From: an uncultured Pseudomonadota bacterium
GTDB lineage: Bacteria; Myxococcota_A; UBA796; UBA9615
NCBI GenBank assembly: GCA_937907595.1
Contig: CALCXL010000046.1
Location: 1-10,436 of the forward strand
Length of the DNA: 10,436 bases
Direction: 5' to 3'
The notes under the pieces were generated by a model that was not told the DNA's origin, made no database searches, and was given only the letters and a program-made list of their open reading frames with translations. Of this stretch, positions 1 to 7,819 are shown in pieces. The stretch's first letter is position 1. The number at the start of each line of letters is the position of its first letter. Made by a program: the position numbers and the translations under genes.

Positions 1-110
1 GGGCCTCCCCCCACTCCAGCTCTGACGCCCTCCTGCCCTTCCGGGGGCCGGTGACGGGGAGGGGCTGCTACGCTCCGCGACCGCCGCCCCCCGCGGCTCC
101 GGAGGTCCCC

Positions 111-836
111 GTGCGATCGATCCTTCCCCTCCTGCTGCTGCTGTCGAGCACCGGCTGCATCGCCGTCGACATCACCGGCATCGACGGCTTCACCGCCTCG
201 TCGGCCCACTGGGTCGTGTCCGTGGACGGCACGCTGCGCACCCACTCGCTGCGCTTGAGCGACTCGGGCGACTACTGCACGGGCCTGCAGACGGCCGAGC
301 GGGAGCGGGTGGACGCGACGGCCCGGCACCAGGCGCGCCTGGACGACGGCGTGGGCGTCTGCGAGTCGACCGACCTGCTGTACGACGACCTGGCCGAGGG
401 CAGCGCGGGCGTGGACTACGACGGCGCGGCGCTGCTGACGCTGGTGCTGGACAAGGGAGAGGACCTGAGCGACGACGCGCGCACAGCCCCGTCGGTCGGC
501 ACCTTCCAGCAGCGCGGCACCGCTGGAGACGGCCGCTTCGGTGGCGACCTCGTCTACCGCAACGGCTCGTCCACGCAGGGGCTCGCGGACGCCTACACCT
601 GCGAGGACCCTGAGACGGTCGACCTGGAGGTGCTGACGGCGTTCCTGGAGACCGAGGAGGTGGACCTGGTGGACCGCTGGACCCTGGACTCGGGCGAGCT
701 GAAGCTGAGCGAGGGCGGGGACGACGTCTGGGACGTGGAGGTCGACGGCGACCTGCTGGACGGGGGCAGCAACTCCGTGGGCACCCTGTCGACGTCCTTC
801 AGCGCGGCGAAGTGCGAGGTCTCCACCTCCCGTTGA
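111..836 (+). CDS. Acidic lipoprotein of unknown function
   Basis: The product is about 241 residues. I chose the GTG at 111 because GGAGGT at 101-106 lies just upstream and because this start gives a compact lipoprotein signal peptide: an Arg at position 2, a Leu-rich core (residues 5-11) and the lipobox S-T-G-C with Cys16 as the lipidated residue. An in-frame ATG at 51 would add a Pro-rich stretch before the signal and is less likely. The mature protein is rich in Asp, Glu, Gly, Ser and Thr and has four further Cys, which could form two disulphides in the periplasm. It is probably an outer-membrane-anchored periplasmic protein. I recognise no enzyme motif or named domain. It ends convergently with the next gene. 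The lipoprotein call is well supported; the role is unknown. Confidence 0.75.
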   Translation: MRSILPLLLLLSSTGCIAVDITGIDGFTASSAHWVVSVDGTLRTHSLRLSDSGDYCTGLQTAERERVDATARHQARLDDGVGVCESTDLLYDDLAEGSAGVDYDGAALLTLVLDKGEDLSDDARTAPSVGTFQQRGTAGDGRFGGDLVYRNGSSTQGLADAYTCEDPETVDLEVLTAFLETEEVDLVDRWTLDSGELKLSEGGDDVWDVEVDGDLLDGGSNSVGTLSTSFSAAKCEVSTSR

Positions 837-888
837 GCGAGGCCTCCGCGTCGCGCCAAGCGCTGCCTCGACCGCTCGTTGAGCGAGG
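831..888. repeat. 12-bp direct repeat pair in a convergent intergenic gap
   Basis: CGTTGAGCGAGG occurs at 831-842, spanning the TGA stop of the lipoprotein gene, and again at 877-888. The second copy is part of a small hairpin, CGCTC-GTT-GAGCG (873-885). CGAGGC (838-843) can also pair with GCCTCG (865-870). The gap lies between two convergent genes, so a terminator role is possible, but there is no T-run and the structure is weak. It could equally be a chance duplication. Confidence 0.35.
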
Positions 889-927
889 GTGCGGCGACGT
901 GCTGGTCGACCGGTCCATCGGGCCCGC

Positions 928-2109
928 TCAGAGCTCCCCGGCCGCCTTGGCGGCGTAGTCGACCGCCTCCGTAGGATCGGCGCTGCCGTCGCCGTTGGCG
1001 CGGAGCGTGGCCTGGCGCAGGCGTTCGGCCAGCCAGTCGATGTCCTTCGGCCGGTAGTAGGGGTGCAGAGGCAGCGCGAGCAGGCGGTCGGCCACGTCGC
1101 GCGCGCGGTCGCCCTGCTCGGCTTCAGGGGCCAGCAGGCGCGCTCCGCACTCCACCAGTTCGACCCCCATCCGGGCGAGCTCCGCTGCGACCTCGTCGCG
1201 GTTCCGGGCGAGCAGGGGCACGGCCAGGCCTGCGGCGTGGTGGCCGGGCACCGACGGGGGCACCTGGATGGCCGGGAGGTGGGAGCAGTGCACCGACAGC
1301 GTGCGGGCGTGACGGGCCCGCTGGGTGCAGCGTTGGCTGGCTTGTTCGGCGCGGGCGGCCGCAGCGGCGAAGGCCCAGCCGGGGGGCGAGGAGCGGCGCT
1401 CATCGACGGGCGGGCGCGCGGGAGGGGAGGGGAGCAGGCGGCGGAGGCGGGGCTCGTCGCGCAGGGAGCTGGCCAGGCTGCGCAGGAGGAGGCGGGGCTG
1501 GCGGCTTCCGCGGGGCGCGTCGACGGGATCGCGGTCGCCCAGGAGGATCGCTCCCGAGCAGGGGCTGGGGCCTCCGTCGGCGTCCACGGGGACGAGGGTG
1601 ACGTCGCCCCAGGCTGCGGGCCCGCCGTCCAGGACCCTTGCGGCCATGGAGGCGCGGGCGTCGACGGCCAGGCGAGCGCCCCGGTCTGCGCAGAGGGTGC
1701 GGGCGGCCGGCAGGGCCGAGCAGTCGCCGGCCAGGGGGGTGAGCAGGACGGCGTTGGCGCCGGCGGCCAGGGCCTCGGCGATCTCCGACGGGCCGGGGTC
1801 CAGGCGGCCCCGGGCGGGCTCCATCCAGTGCACGCGGGCGTCGGCGGGCAGGCGGGCGGCGTCGTAGCCGGGGGGGCCGAAGGCGGGCAGGGCCAGGTGC
1901 AGGGTGGGCAGGCCCTCAGCGAGGGCGGCGAGCAGGGCGTCTTCGGGCTCGGCCACCCAGCGGGCGGGCTGGCGGCCCAGCAGGTCGCCGACGCGCGCGG
2001 CCAGCCCGGCGGGGTCGCGGGGCCAGGGGCCCGAGCGCTGCAGGATGGCGCGGAGCACGTCGCGGTCGAGGGCCGGAGCGTGGCCGGCGATGGAGCGGGG
2101 AGGGAGCAC
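928..2109 (-). CDS. DegT/DnrJ/EryC1/StrS aminotransferase-fold protein, probably lacking the PLP lysine
   Basis: The 393-residue product has the length and layout of the DegT/DnrJ/EryC1/StrS family (PLP-dependent sugar aminotransferases, fold type I). Visible family features are the large-domain stretch HLALPAFGPPGYD (71-83), the DPGPSEIAEAL segment (104-114), LAVDARAS around Asp150 (the Asp that normally holds the PLP pyridine nitrogen), and the C-terminal LPLHPYYRPKDI (346-357), very typical of the family. The expected Ser-x-x-x-x-Lys segment before the Gly-rich loop falls at about 168-192 and reads VDADGGPSPCSGAILLGD, with no Lys. The protein may therefore be a non-catalytic paralogue or have a changed chemistry. 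The start is GTG without a clear SD, so the N-terminus is uncertain. It is transcribed divergently from def; no sugar-biosynthesis genes lie nearby, so no substrate can be inferred. Confidence 0.65.
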   Translation of the reverse strand: MLPPRSIAGHAPALDRDVLRAILQRSGPWPRDPAGLAARVGDLLGRQPARWVAEPEDALLAALAEGLPTLHLALPAFGPPGYDAARLPADARVHWMEPARGRLDPGPSEIAEALAAGANAVLLTPLAGDCSALPAARTLCADRGARLAVDARASMAARVLDGGPAAWGDVTLVPVDADGGPSPCSGAILLGDRDPVDAPRGSRQPRLLLRSLASSLRDEPRLRRLLPSPPARPPVDERRSSPPGWAFAAAAARAEQASQRCTQRARHARTLSVHCSHLPAIQVPPSVPGHHAAGLAVPLLARNRDEVAAELARMGVELVECGARLLAPEAEQGDRARDVADRLLALPLHPYYRPKDIDWLAERLRQATLRANGDGSADPTEAVDYAAKAAGEL

Positions 2110-2147
2110 GGGGCGACGATAGCCGGGAGGCGGGGGGCGTCGCGCGC

Positions 2148-2176
2148 TTGGCCCTTCCGGAGCGCGCCACTATATA
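2148..2176 (+). promoter_or_regulatory. Promoter of def-fmt-rpe, predicted leaderless start
   Basis: TTGGCC (2148-2153) and TATATA (2171-2176) are separated by exactly 17 bases, the optimal sigma-70 spacing. Counting about seven bases from the -10 box places transcription start at about 2183, the A of the def ATG. The AGGGG at 2176-2180 is only two bases from the ATG, too close for a normal SD. On the other strand TATAGT (2174-2169) could be a -10 box for the divergent aminotransferase-like gene, although I see no matching -35. Confidence 0.5.
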
Positions 2177-2182
2177 GGGGTC

Positions 2183-2764
2183 ATGGCGATCCTCCCGATC
2201 TACGAAGTCCCCCACCCGATCCTCAAGCAGGTCGCGAAGCCCGTGGTCTCCGTGGACGATCGGGTGCGCCGGTTGCTCGACGACATGGCGGAGACGATGT
2301 ACGCCGCCAACGGCGTGGGCCTGGCCGCCCCGCAGGTGGGCGCCTCCGAGCGCATCCTGGTGGCGGCGGTGCCCTTGCGGGGCGGCTGGTCCGAGGAGAC
2401 CGAAGAGGACGAGGAGGTGGGCACGAAGGCCTTCCTGACGGAGGTCATCAACCCGGAGATCATCGAGCGGGAGGGCACGTTGTTGTACGACGAGGGCTGC
2501 CTGTCGGTGCCCGAGTTCAGCCTGGAGGTCGAGCGGTCGGAGCGGATCGTGATCCGCGCCCTGGATCGCCACGGGGACCCGTTCGAGTTCCAGGCCCGGG
2601 GCTTCTACGCCGTGGTCTTCCAGCACGAGATCGACCACCTGGACGGCGTGACGCTGTACGACCGCATGAGCGCGCTCAAGCGGGCGCTCTACCTCAAGAA
2701 GCTCAAGAAGATGCGGAAGAATGGCGCTGGATCCAACCCAAACCCTCCCGAACCGACCCCTTGA
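2183..2764 (+). CDS. def: Peptide deformylase
   Basis: This enzyme removes the formyl group from the N-terminal formyl-Met of nascent proteins at the ribosome exit, using a bound metal (usually Fe2+). All three signature motifs are present: GVGLAAPQ (44-51), EGCLS (104-108, metal ligand Cys106) and HEIDH (148-152, metal ligands His148 and His152, catalytic Glu149). The product is 193 residues, slightly longer than the ~170 of Escherichia coli Def. Part of the excess is an acidic insertion at 69-80, and there is a Lys-rich then Pro-rich tail (172-193) that overlaps the next gene. The ATG at 2183 gives the standard N-terminus MAILPIYEVPHPILK. It is the first gene of a def-fmt-rpe operon; pairing with fmt is a classic arrangement because Fmt adds the group Def removes. 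Confidence 0.97.
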   Translation: MAILPIYEVPHPILKQVAKPVVSVDDRVRRLLDDMAETMYAANGVGLAAPQVGASERILVAAVPLRGGWSEETEEDEEVGTKAFLTEVINPEIIEREGTLLYDEGCLSVPEFSLEVERSERIVIRALDRHGDPFEFQARGFYAVVFQHEIDHLDGVTLYDRMSALKRALYLKKLKKMRKNGAGSNPNPPEPTP

Positions 2765-3725
2765 TCGCCCCCTGAGGGCCGCCTTCTTCGGCACCCCGGC
2801 GCTCGCGCTGGACACGCTGGAGGCCATGTTGGCGGCGCCTGAGGTCTGCGAGGTGGTGCTGGTGGTCTGCCAGCCGGACAAGCCGGCGGGGCGGGGGCGT
2901 GAGCTGCGCGCGCCGCCGGTGGCCCAGCGGGCGAAGGAGTTGGGGCTGCCCCTGCTGCAGCCCCGTCGGGTGCGGAGCGGTGCCTTCCCGGAGGCGGTGA
3001 AGGCGGCGGACCTGGATGTGGCGGTGGTCATCGCCTACGGCCGGATCCTGACCACGGAGCTGCTGGAGGCCCCGCGCTTTGGCTGCGTCAACGTGCACGC
3101 CTCCTTGCTGCCCCGGTGGCGTGGCGCAGGGCCCATTCAGTGGAGCCTGATCGGCGGCGACGACGTCACCGGGGTCTGCACCATGTGGATGGAGGAAGGC
3201 CTGGACAGCGGCCCGGTGTTGATGCGTCGGGAGGAGCCGATCCGGCCGGACGACACGTCGACGACGCTGGGCGGGCGCCTGGGCAAGGCCGGGGCGGAGC
3301 TGCTGGTGGAGACGCTGCGGGAGCTGCAGGCGGGGCGCTTGCAGGCGACGGCGCAGGACGCATCGCAGGTGACGCTGGCGCCGCTGCTGACCAAGGACGA
3401 CGGGCGGATCCGTTGGGATGAGCCGTCGCGCGCCATCCTGGGTCGGGCGGCGGGCACGACGCCGTGGCCGGGGCCCTTCTGCCGTTGGCGGGGGAAGACG
3501 CTGCGCGTTCACGGGATCGAGCCCGCCGAGGGAGCGGGCGCGCCGGGCCAGGTCCTGGCGGTGGGCGACGACGGGATCGTGGTGGCCTGCGGGGACGGAG
3601 CGCTGCGGTTGACCCGGGTGCAGCCGCCGAATAAGAAGCCGATGCCGGTCGCGGACTTCCTGAGGGGCTACCCCCTGGAGGTCGGCGAGTCCCTGGTCCA
3701 CCCCCCGCTTCCGGATGCCTCATGA
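2721..3725 (+). CDS. fmt: Methionyl-tRNA formyltransferase
   Basis: Fmt transfers a formyl group from 10-formyltetrahydrofolate to Met-tRNAfMet for translation initiation. The N-terminal formyltransferase domain carries FFGTP (22-26), the core motif NVHASLLPRWRG (124-135, catalytic Asn124 and His126) and GLDSG with catalytic Asp162. The C-terminal tRNA-binding domain starts near residue 222 (LLTKDDGRIRWDEPSRAI). Length 334 is slightly above the usual ~315 because of an 18-19-residue N-terminal extension. That extension lies in the 44-base overlap with def. No in-frame ATG, GTG or TTG exists between 2721 and the conserved FFGTP, only a CTG, so ATG 2721 is the best start. Translational coupling to def is likely. 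It ends in an ATGA overlap with rpe. Confidence 0.96.
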   Translation: MALDPTQTLPNRPLDRPLRAAFFGTPALALDTLEAMLAAPEVCEVVLVVCQPDKPAGRGRELRAPPVAQRAKELGLPLLQPRRVRSGAFPEAVKAADLDVAVVIAYGRILTTELLEAPRFGCVNVHASLLPRWRGAGPIQWSLIGGDDVTGVCTMWMEEGLDSGPVLMRREEPIRPDDTSTTLGGRLGKAGAELLVETLRELQAGRLQATAQDASQVTLAPLLTKDDGRIRWDEPSRAILGRAAGTTPWPGPFCRWRGKTLRVHGIEPAEGAGAPGQVLAVGDDGIVVACGDGALRLTRVQPPNKKPMPVADFLRGYPLEVGESLVHPPLPDAS

Positions 3726-4381
3726 GCCACCTGATCGCCCCGTCGATCCTCTCCGCCGACTTCGCCGCCATGGGCCGGGAGGTGCAGGCCGTCACCGACG
3801 CGGGCGCGGACTGGATCCACGTCGACGTGATGGACGGCCACTTCGTGCCGGTGATCACGCTGGGTCCGGTGATGGTGGAGGCGATCGCGCGCCACACCAC
3901 CTGCGTGGTCGACGTGCACCTGATGATCGAGCAGCCGGAGCGCCACCTGGAGGCTTTCGCGAAGGCGGGAGCGCAGGTGATCACGGTGCACCAGGAGACC
4001 TGCCCGCACCTGCACATGACGCTGCGCACGATCCGGGCGCTGGGCTGCAAGGCGGGGGTCTCCATCAACCCGGGCACGCCGCTGTCGGCGATCGACGCGG
4101 TGCTGGGGGACGTCGATCTGGTGCTGATCATGACGGTGAACCCCGGCTGGGGAGGCCAGTCGGCCATCCCCTCGGCCATCGACAAGGCTGCGGCGCTTCG
4201 GGCGACGCTCGACCGCCGGGCGATCGAGGGCGTGCTGATCGAGGTCGACGGCGGCGTGAAGGTCGCCAACGCCGATCTCTTCGCCTCGGCCGACGTGCTC
4301 GTGGCGGGATCGGCGGTGTTCAAGAGCGACGACTACGCCGCGACCATCGCCGCGCTGCGCGAGCGTGCCGGCGGCGCTTGA
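3722..4381 (+). CDS. rpe: Ribulose-phosphate 3-epimerase
   Basis: This enzyme interconverts D-ribulose 5-phosphate and D-xylulose 5-phosphate in the cytosolic pentose phosphate pathway. It is a 219-residue TIM barrel of normal length. Visible active-site elements are IAPSILSADF (5-14), the metal and acid-base cluster HVDVMDGHF (His33, Asp35), DVHLMI (His66), the phosphate loop NPGWGGQ (140-146), EVDGGV with the second catalytic Asp175, and GSAVF (196-200). The family normally has NPGFGGQ, so Trp replaces Phe here, a mild change. The ATG overlaps the fmt stop as ATGA, indicating translational coupling. The TGA stop (4379-4381) lies inside the -35 box of the downstream tRNA promoter. Confidence 0.96.
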   Translation: MSHLIAPSILSADFAAMGREVQAVTDAGADWIHVDVMDGHFVPVITLGPVMVEAIARHTTCVVDVHLMIEQPERHLEAFAKAGAQVITVHQETCPHLHMTLRTIRALGCKAGVSINPGTPLSAIDAVLGDVDLVLIMTVNPGWGGQSAIPSAIDKAAALRATLDRRAIEGVLIEVDGGVKVANADLFASADVLVAGSAVFKSDDYAATIAALRERAGGA

Positions 4382-4406
4382 CAGCCCCGGCCGCGATCCG
4401 TAGTTT
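4378..4406 (+). promoter_or_regulatory. Promoter of tRNA-Pro
   Basis: A perfect TTGACA (4378-4383) is followed after 17 bases by TAGTTT (4401-4406), a weaker -10 box. The bases after the -10 are nearly all G and C (CCGCG), like the discriminator of stringently controlled stable-RNA promoters. Transcription would start near 4413, about 20 bases before the mature tRNA. The -35 box contains the last bases of rpe, including its stop codon. Confidence 0.6.
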
Positions 4407-4434
4407 CCGCGTCCGCGCCGAAGGGCGCGCATGA

Positions 4435-4558
<124 letters not shown>

Positions 4559-4682
4559 CAGGCACGAAAGACCTCCCCGGACGCGCCGGGAGCGAGTCGG
4601 CGCGCCTGCTCCTCCCAGGACGGCTGATGGGGCCCCGGCGATTCGGAACAGCTACGCTTCATTGCCCCACGCCGGAGCTGCA

Positions 4683-5612
4683 GTGATCACCCGAGCCGTC
4701 CACTTCCGACCGCCCCCACTGAGCGTCCTCGTGGCGACCTCGGCCCTGTTCCTCGTGCCCACGGGTGGCTGCTCTCCGTGGCCGGACCTGCCGTCCGACG
4801 GCTCTCCGGGGACCTACTCGGCGTCCTTCATGTACGACGGGGTGCGGCGCGAGGCCATCGTGTATGCGCCCGAGGCGGCGACCGGCGCCGGGGCGGCTCC
4901 GATGCTCCTGAACTTCCACGGCTACGGCGGTTCGGCCGGAGACCACATGGAGTCGGCAGACATGCGTTCGCTGGCCGACGAGGAGGGGTTCCTCCTCGTC
5001 TATCCGCAAGGAACGCTGCTGGAGGGGAGCCCCCATTGGAACAGCGCCGCGCCCTCCGCGGACAACAAGAGCAACGCCGATGACTTCGGGTTCGTGGCGC
5101 AGCTGATCGGCACCATCGGCGCCGTGTACGACCTCGATGCCGACCGGGTCTACGCGGCCGGGTACTCCAACGGCGGGATGATGTCCTTCGGCCTGGCCTG
5201 CTACCTGGGCGATCGCATCGCCGCGGTGGCCTCGGTCTCCGGGGCCCAACTCGACGACATCGGGGTGGAGTGCACGCCCCCACACCCCACCTCCGTCATC
5301 ACCCTGCACGGGACCGCCGACTCGGTCCTGCCGTACGAGGGCGCAGAAGGGATGCGCTCGGCCCAGGAGGTCGTCGACTTCTGGACGACGCTCAACGAGA
5401 TCACCGAGGAGCCCACGACCACATCGACGGCCGGCGGGGGCACGGAGGTGGAGCGCTTCGTCCACACGGGGGGACTCGGCGGTACCGAGGTGCACCACTA
5501 CCGCGTGGTGGACGGGGATCACGTCTGGTTCGATCTCGAGCTCGACGGCGCCGACACGAGCCGCCTGATCTGGGACGTCGTGTCCCGCTTCGGCCGCGAT
5601 GGAGCTCTCTGA
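4683..5612 (+). CDS. PHB-depolymerase/feruloyl-esterase-family lipoprotein (alpha/beta hydrolase)
   Basis: The product is about 309 residues and resembles the secreted esterase family that includes LpqC, polyhydroxybutyrate depolymerases and feruloyl esterases. The GTG at 4683 is preferred because GGAG (4674-4677) lies five bases upstream; a TTG at 4662 in the same frame lacks such a site. The signal peptide ends in the lipobox T-G-G-C (Cys30). Numbered from the GTG, the hydrolase features are NFHGYGG (oxyanion region, about 77-83), LVYPQGT, the nucleophile motif GYSNGGM with Ser162, LHGTADSVLPYEG with Asp213, and GDHVWF with His280, a complete Ser-Asp-His triad. It should act outside the cytoplasm on an ester substrate; which one cannot be read from the sequence. 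It is the first gene after tRNA-Pro and has no operon partner. Confidence 0.85.
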   Translation: MITRAVHFRPPPLSVLVATSALFLVPTGGCSPWPDLPSDGSPGTYSASFMYDGVRREAIVYAPEAATGAGAAPMLLNFHGYGGSAGDHMESADMRSLADEEGFLLVYPQGTLLEGSPHWNSAAPSADNKSNADDFGFVAQLIGTIGAVYDLDADRVYAAGYSNGGMMSFGLACYLGDRIAAVASVSGAQLDDIGVECTPPHPTSVITLHGTADSVLPYEGAEGMRSAQEVVDFWTTLNEITEEPTTTSTAGGGTEVERFVHTGGLGGTEVHHYRVVDGDHVWFDLELDGADTSRLIWDVVSRFGRDGAL

Positions 5613-5639
5613 GGAGACCTGCGGGCAGCCCCAGGCAAT

Positions 5640-5657
5640 GCCGGCATCGGAGCCGGC
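5640..5657. terminator. Short GC hairpin between convergent genes
   Basis: GCCGGC-ATCGGA-GCCGGC forms a 6-bp stem between the esterase stop (5612) and the stop of the oppositely oriented oxidoreductase (5664). Its position suits a bidirectional terminator, but there is no T-run on either side. Confidence 0.3.
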
Positions 5658-5663
5658 GCCCGG

Positions 5664-6629
5664 CTACCCCCGGCCGGCGTCCACCGTGACGACGACCCGG
5701 CCCGCGCGGGCGCGGTCCTCCTGGCGGGCCAGCGCGGCGTTCAGGTCGGAGACGGGGTGGGTCGAGTCGATGGTCACGTCGAGGCCGTCACTGAGCCATC
5801 CGCCGACGAGCTCCAGGTCCGCGGCTCTGCTCTTCACCTGCACGAAGCAGCCGCGCGTCGAGCTGAACAGGGCCCGGATCGTGCCGATCACGAGGCTGAA
5901 GTCGGGCAGCCTCGTGACGTAAGCGCCGCCGGGTGCGAGCAGCCCTGCGCAGGCGGAGAAGGAGTGCACCGCGGGGGTATCGAAGACGACGTCGTACGGG
6001 CCGCCCGCCTTGAAGGGATCGCTCAGCTTGCGGTCGATGACGACGGGGGCGCCCGCGGCGGTGACGCGCTGGACGTCCTTGCCGCTACAGACCGCGGTGA
6101 CGTGAGCGCCGAGGCGCCGGGCGATGCCGACGGCCATGCTGCCCACGCCGCCGTCGGCGCCATGATGAGGACCTTGCCGCCGTCCCCGAGCCCGCCCAGG
6201 TCGCGCATCGACTGCAGGCTGGTCATCGCTACGGTCGCCGCCGCCGCCGCGATGTGGGACGGAACCGCCTCGGGCCGGGCCACCAGCTCCCCTCGGGGGA
6301 TGGTGATGTACTCGGCGAAGCTGCCCTGCCTCTGCTTGTTGGAGAAGGCCAGGTGACCGCAGACGGCATCGCCCGGCTGCAGGTCCGTGACGCCGTCCCC
6401 CAGGGTGTCGACCGTACCGGCCAAGTCCCATCCCAGGATCAGCGGCTCTGTCGGCACGTGCAGGAAGCGCCCGGCGAAGGCCCCGCTGCGCACCTTCGAC
6501 TCGGCGGGGTTCACGGCCGCGTGCACGACCTTGACCCGCACCTCGCTTTCGGACGGTGCCGGCTTCGGCACCTCGACCAGCGAGGCATCGCTGGATGTGG
6601 AAGCCATCGCGCCGCATCGTGTCGGTCAT
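5664..6629 (-). pseudogene. Frameshifted medium-chain quinone oxidoreductase / zinc-less alcohol dehydrogenase
   Basis: The N-terminal GroES-like half (reading from 6607) has VHAAVNPAESKVRSGAF, LILGWDLAGTVDTLGDGV, QPGDAVCGH and GSFAEYITIP, typical of NAD(P)H-dependent quinone oxidoreductases of the MDR superfamily. Near 6155-6160 this frame degenerates, and the homologous continuation GGVGSMAVGIARRLGAHVTAV (Rossmann dinucleotide loop) appears in another frame and runs to the stop at 5664 with YDVVFDT and LLAPGGAYV. One missing base near 6158 explains it. A second shift is likely near 6608: the only good SD (AGGAG, 6635-6639) precedes the ATG at 6629, whose frame (MTDTMRR) must change to reach MASTSSDASLVEVPKP. 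The two shifts compensate, and the full span fits a normal ~320-residue enzyme. It is either a decaying gene or assembly error; the product is probably inactive as encoded. Confidence 0.75.
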
Positions 6630-6768
6630 GCCCACTCCTCGGCCCGCTGGGGTGCGGAGACCGTAGTGTAGGGCCGATCCGCGACGGAAGGCCCGATCGG
6701 ACGTGGCTCGAGGAGCTGGCGAGCTGGGTCCGATCGCACTACCCTCCCACCCCCTGACCGGAGTCCCT

Positions 6769-7761
6769 GTGTCCCTCCGTGCCCTCGCCACGACTGTGTT
6801 CGCCGCCGGCTGCGGGCTGATGGTGGGCTGTGGCACGCCCATCGAGCGCGACTGCAGCAGTGCGGACACCTCCGCCGCCGAGGCGTTGCCGGAGTCGCTC
6901 TCACAGACCGGGCTGTACGCCGACATCGCCGCCGACGTCGTCGTCGATGCGGCTCACGAGTTCGAGCCACGATTCCCCCTGTGGACCGACGGCGCGGACA
7001 AGCGGCGCTGGCTGCTGCTGCCCGACGGCGGGCAGGTGGACACCAGCGACCCGGCCGAGTGGGTGTTTCCGGTGGGCACGAAGCTCTTCAAGGAGTTCGC
7101 GCTCCACGGCGTCCGTCTCGAGACCCGCTTGACCACCCGCACCGAGGGCGGCTGGACCGCGGTGTCCTACGTCTGGTCGGATGGCGGGGCCGACGCCGCG
7201 CGCCAGCTCGACGCCGCGCCCGACGTCGCCGACACCCCCCACGACGTCCCCAGCGCGGCCGAGTGCCTGGCCTGCCACGCGGGCCGGGGGAACTTCACGC
7301 TGGGCTTCAGCGCGACCCAGTTGCAGCCGCAGACCCGCGCGGACCTGCATGACGCCGGGGTCCTGTCCGATGCGGTCGAGGGCGAGATCGACCTGCCGCC
7401 GACGGCGCTGGCGGGCCTTGGCGTCCTGCACGGCAACTGCAGCCACTGCCACAACGCCCACCGCGACGATCAGCCGCAGGCCACCACATGCTTCGCCCCC
7501 AACGCCGGCGAGGACGACGACGAGCCGGTCGACTTCACGCTCCCGCATGGTCTGGCGTCCGTTGACGACGCTCCGGTGCTGCAGACCGCCCGCTGGCTGC
7601 TGGACGGCGGCGCCGACAGCGAAGTGATCGCGCGCATGTCCGAGCGCAACACCAGCGCGTTCAACCCGTCGATGCCGCCGCTGGGTACGGAGAACGTCCA
7701 CCAGGAAGGTCTGGCGGCGGTCGAGGCGTTCCTCAGCGAGTTGCCGGCGCAGGAGCGCTAG
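6769..7761 (+). CDS. Di-haem c-type cytochrome lipoprotein (SO_2930/HNE_0200-like)
   Basis: The product is about 330 residues. GTG 6769 is preferred because GGAG (6760-6763) lies five bases upstream and because it starts a clean lipoprotein signal peptide ending in L-M-V-G-C. The body matches the conserved family known as SO_2930/HNE_0200: FEPRFPLWTDGADKRRW, then WVFPVGTKLFKEFAL, then two haem-attachment sites, CLACH (166-170) and CSHCH (224-228). The C-terminal region has RMSERNTSAFNPSMPPLGTE, containing a candidate axial Met. The protein should be a membrane-anchored periplasmic electron carrier or a small redox enzyme; the partner is unknown. The gene is divergent from the broken oxidoreductase. 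Its TAG stop (7759-7761) lies in the CTAG that borders an insertion sequence. Confidence 0.8.
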   Translation: MSLRALATTVFAAGCGLMVGCGTPIERDCSSADTSAAEALPESLSQTGLYADIAADVVVDAAHEFEPRFPLWTDGADKRRWLLLPDGGQVDTSDPAEWVFPVGTKLFKEFALHGVRLETRLTTRTEGGWTAVSYVWSDGGADAARQLDAAPDVADTPHDVPSAAECLACHAGRGNFTLGFSATQLQPQTRADLHDAGVLSDAVEGEIDLPPTALAGLGVLHGNCSHCHNAHRDDQPQATTCFAPNAGEDDDEPVDFTLPHGLASVDDAPVLQTARWLLDGGADSEVIARMSERNTSAFNPSMPPLGTENVHQEGLAAVEAFLSELPAQER

Positions 7762-7783
7762 GAGCCCGTAGCGCATAGACGCC
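7762..7783 (+). repeat. Left terminal inverted repeat of the IS
   Basis: This is the exact reverse complement of 9304-9325. It begins one base after the cytochrome stop codon and lies 36 bases before the transposase ATG. Confidence 0.9.
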
Positions 7784-7819
7784 CAAGACGTGCGAGTGGC
7801 TTTCTGATCTACTTGCCCC

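Noticed and set aside
889..2775. Long plus-strand open frame rich in Gly, Ala and Arg
   Set aside because: It is the antisense shadow of the aminotransferase-fold gene and runs out of frame through def. It has no recognisable domain and repetitive composition, a normal artefact of high-G+C DNA.
6630..6768. Promoters for the divergent oxidoreductase and cytochrome genes
   Set aside because: A minus-strand TACACT (6670-6665) resembles a -10 box but has no good -35. Nothing convincing is visible for the plus strand beyond the GGAG at 6760-6763.
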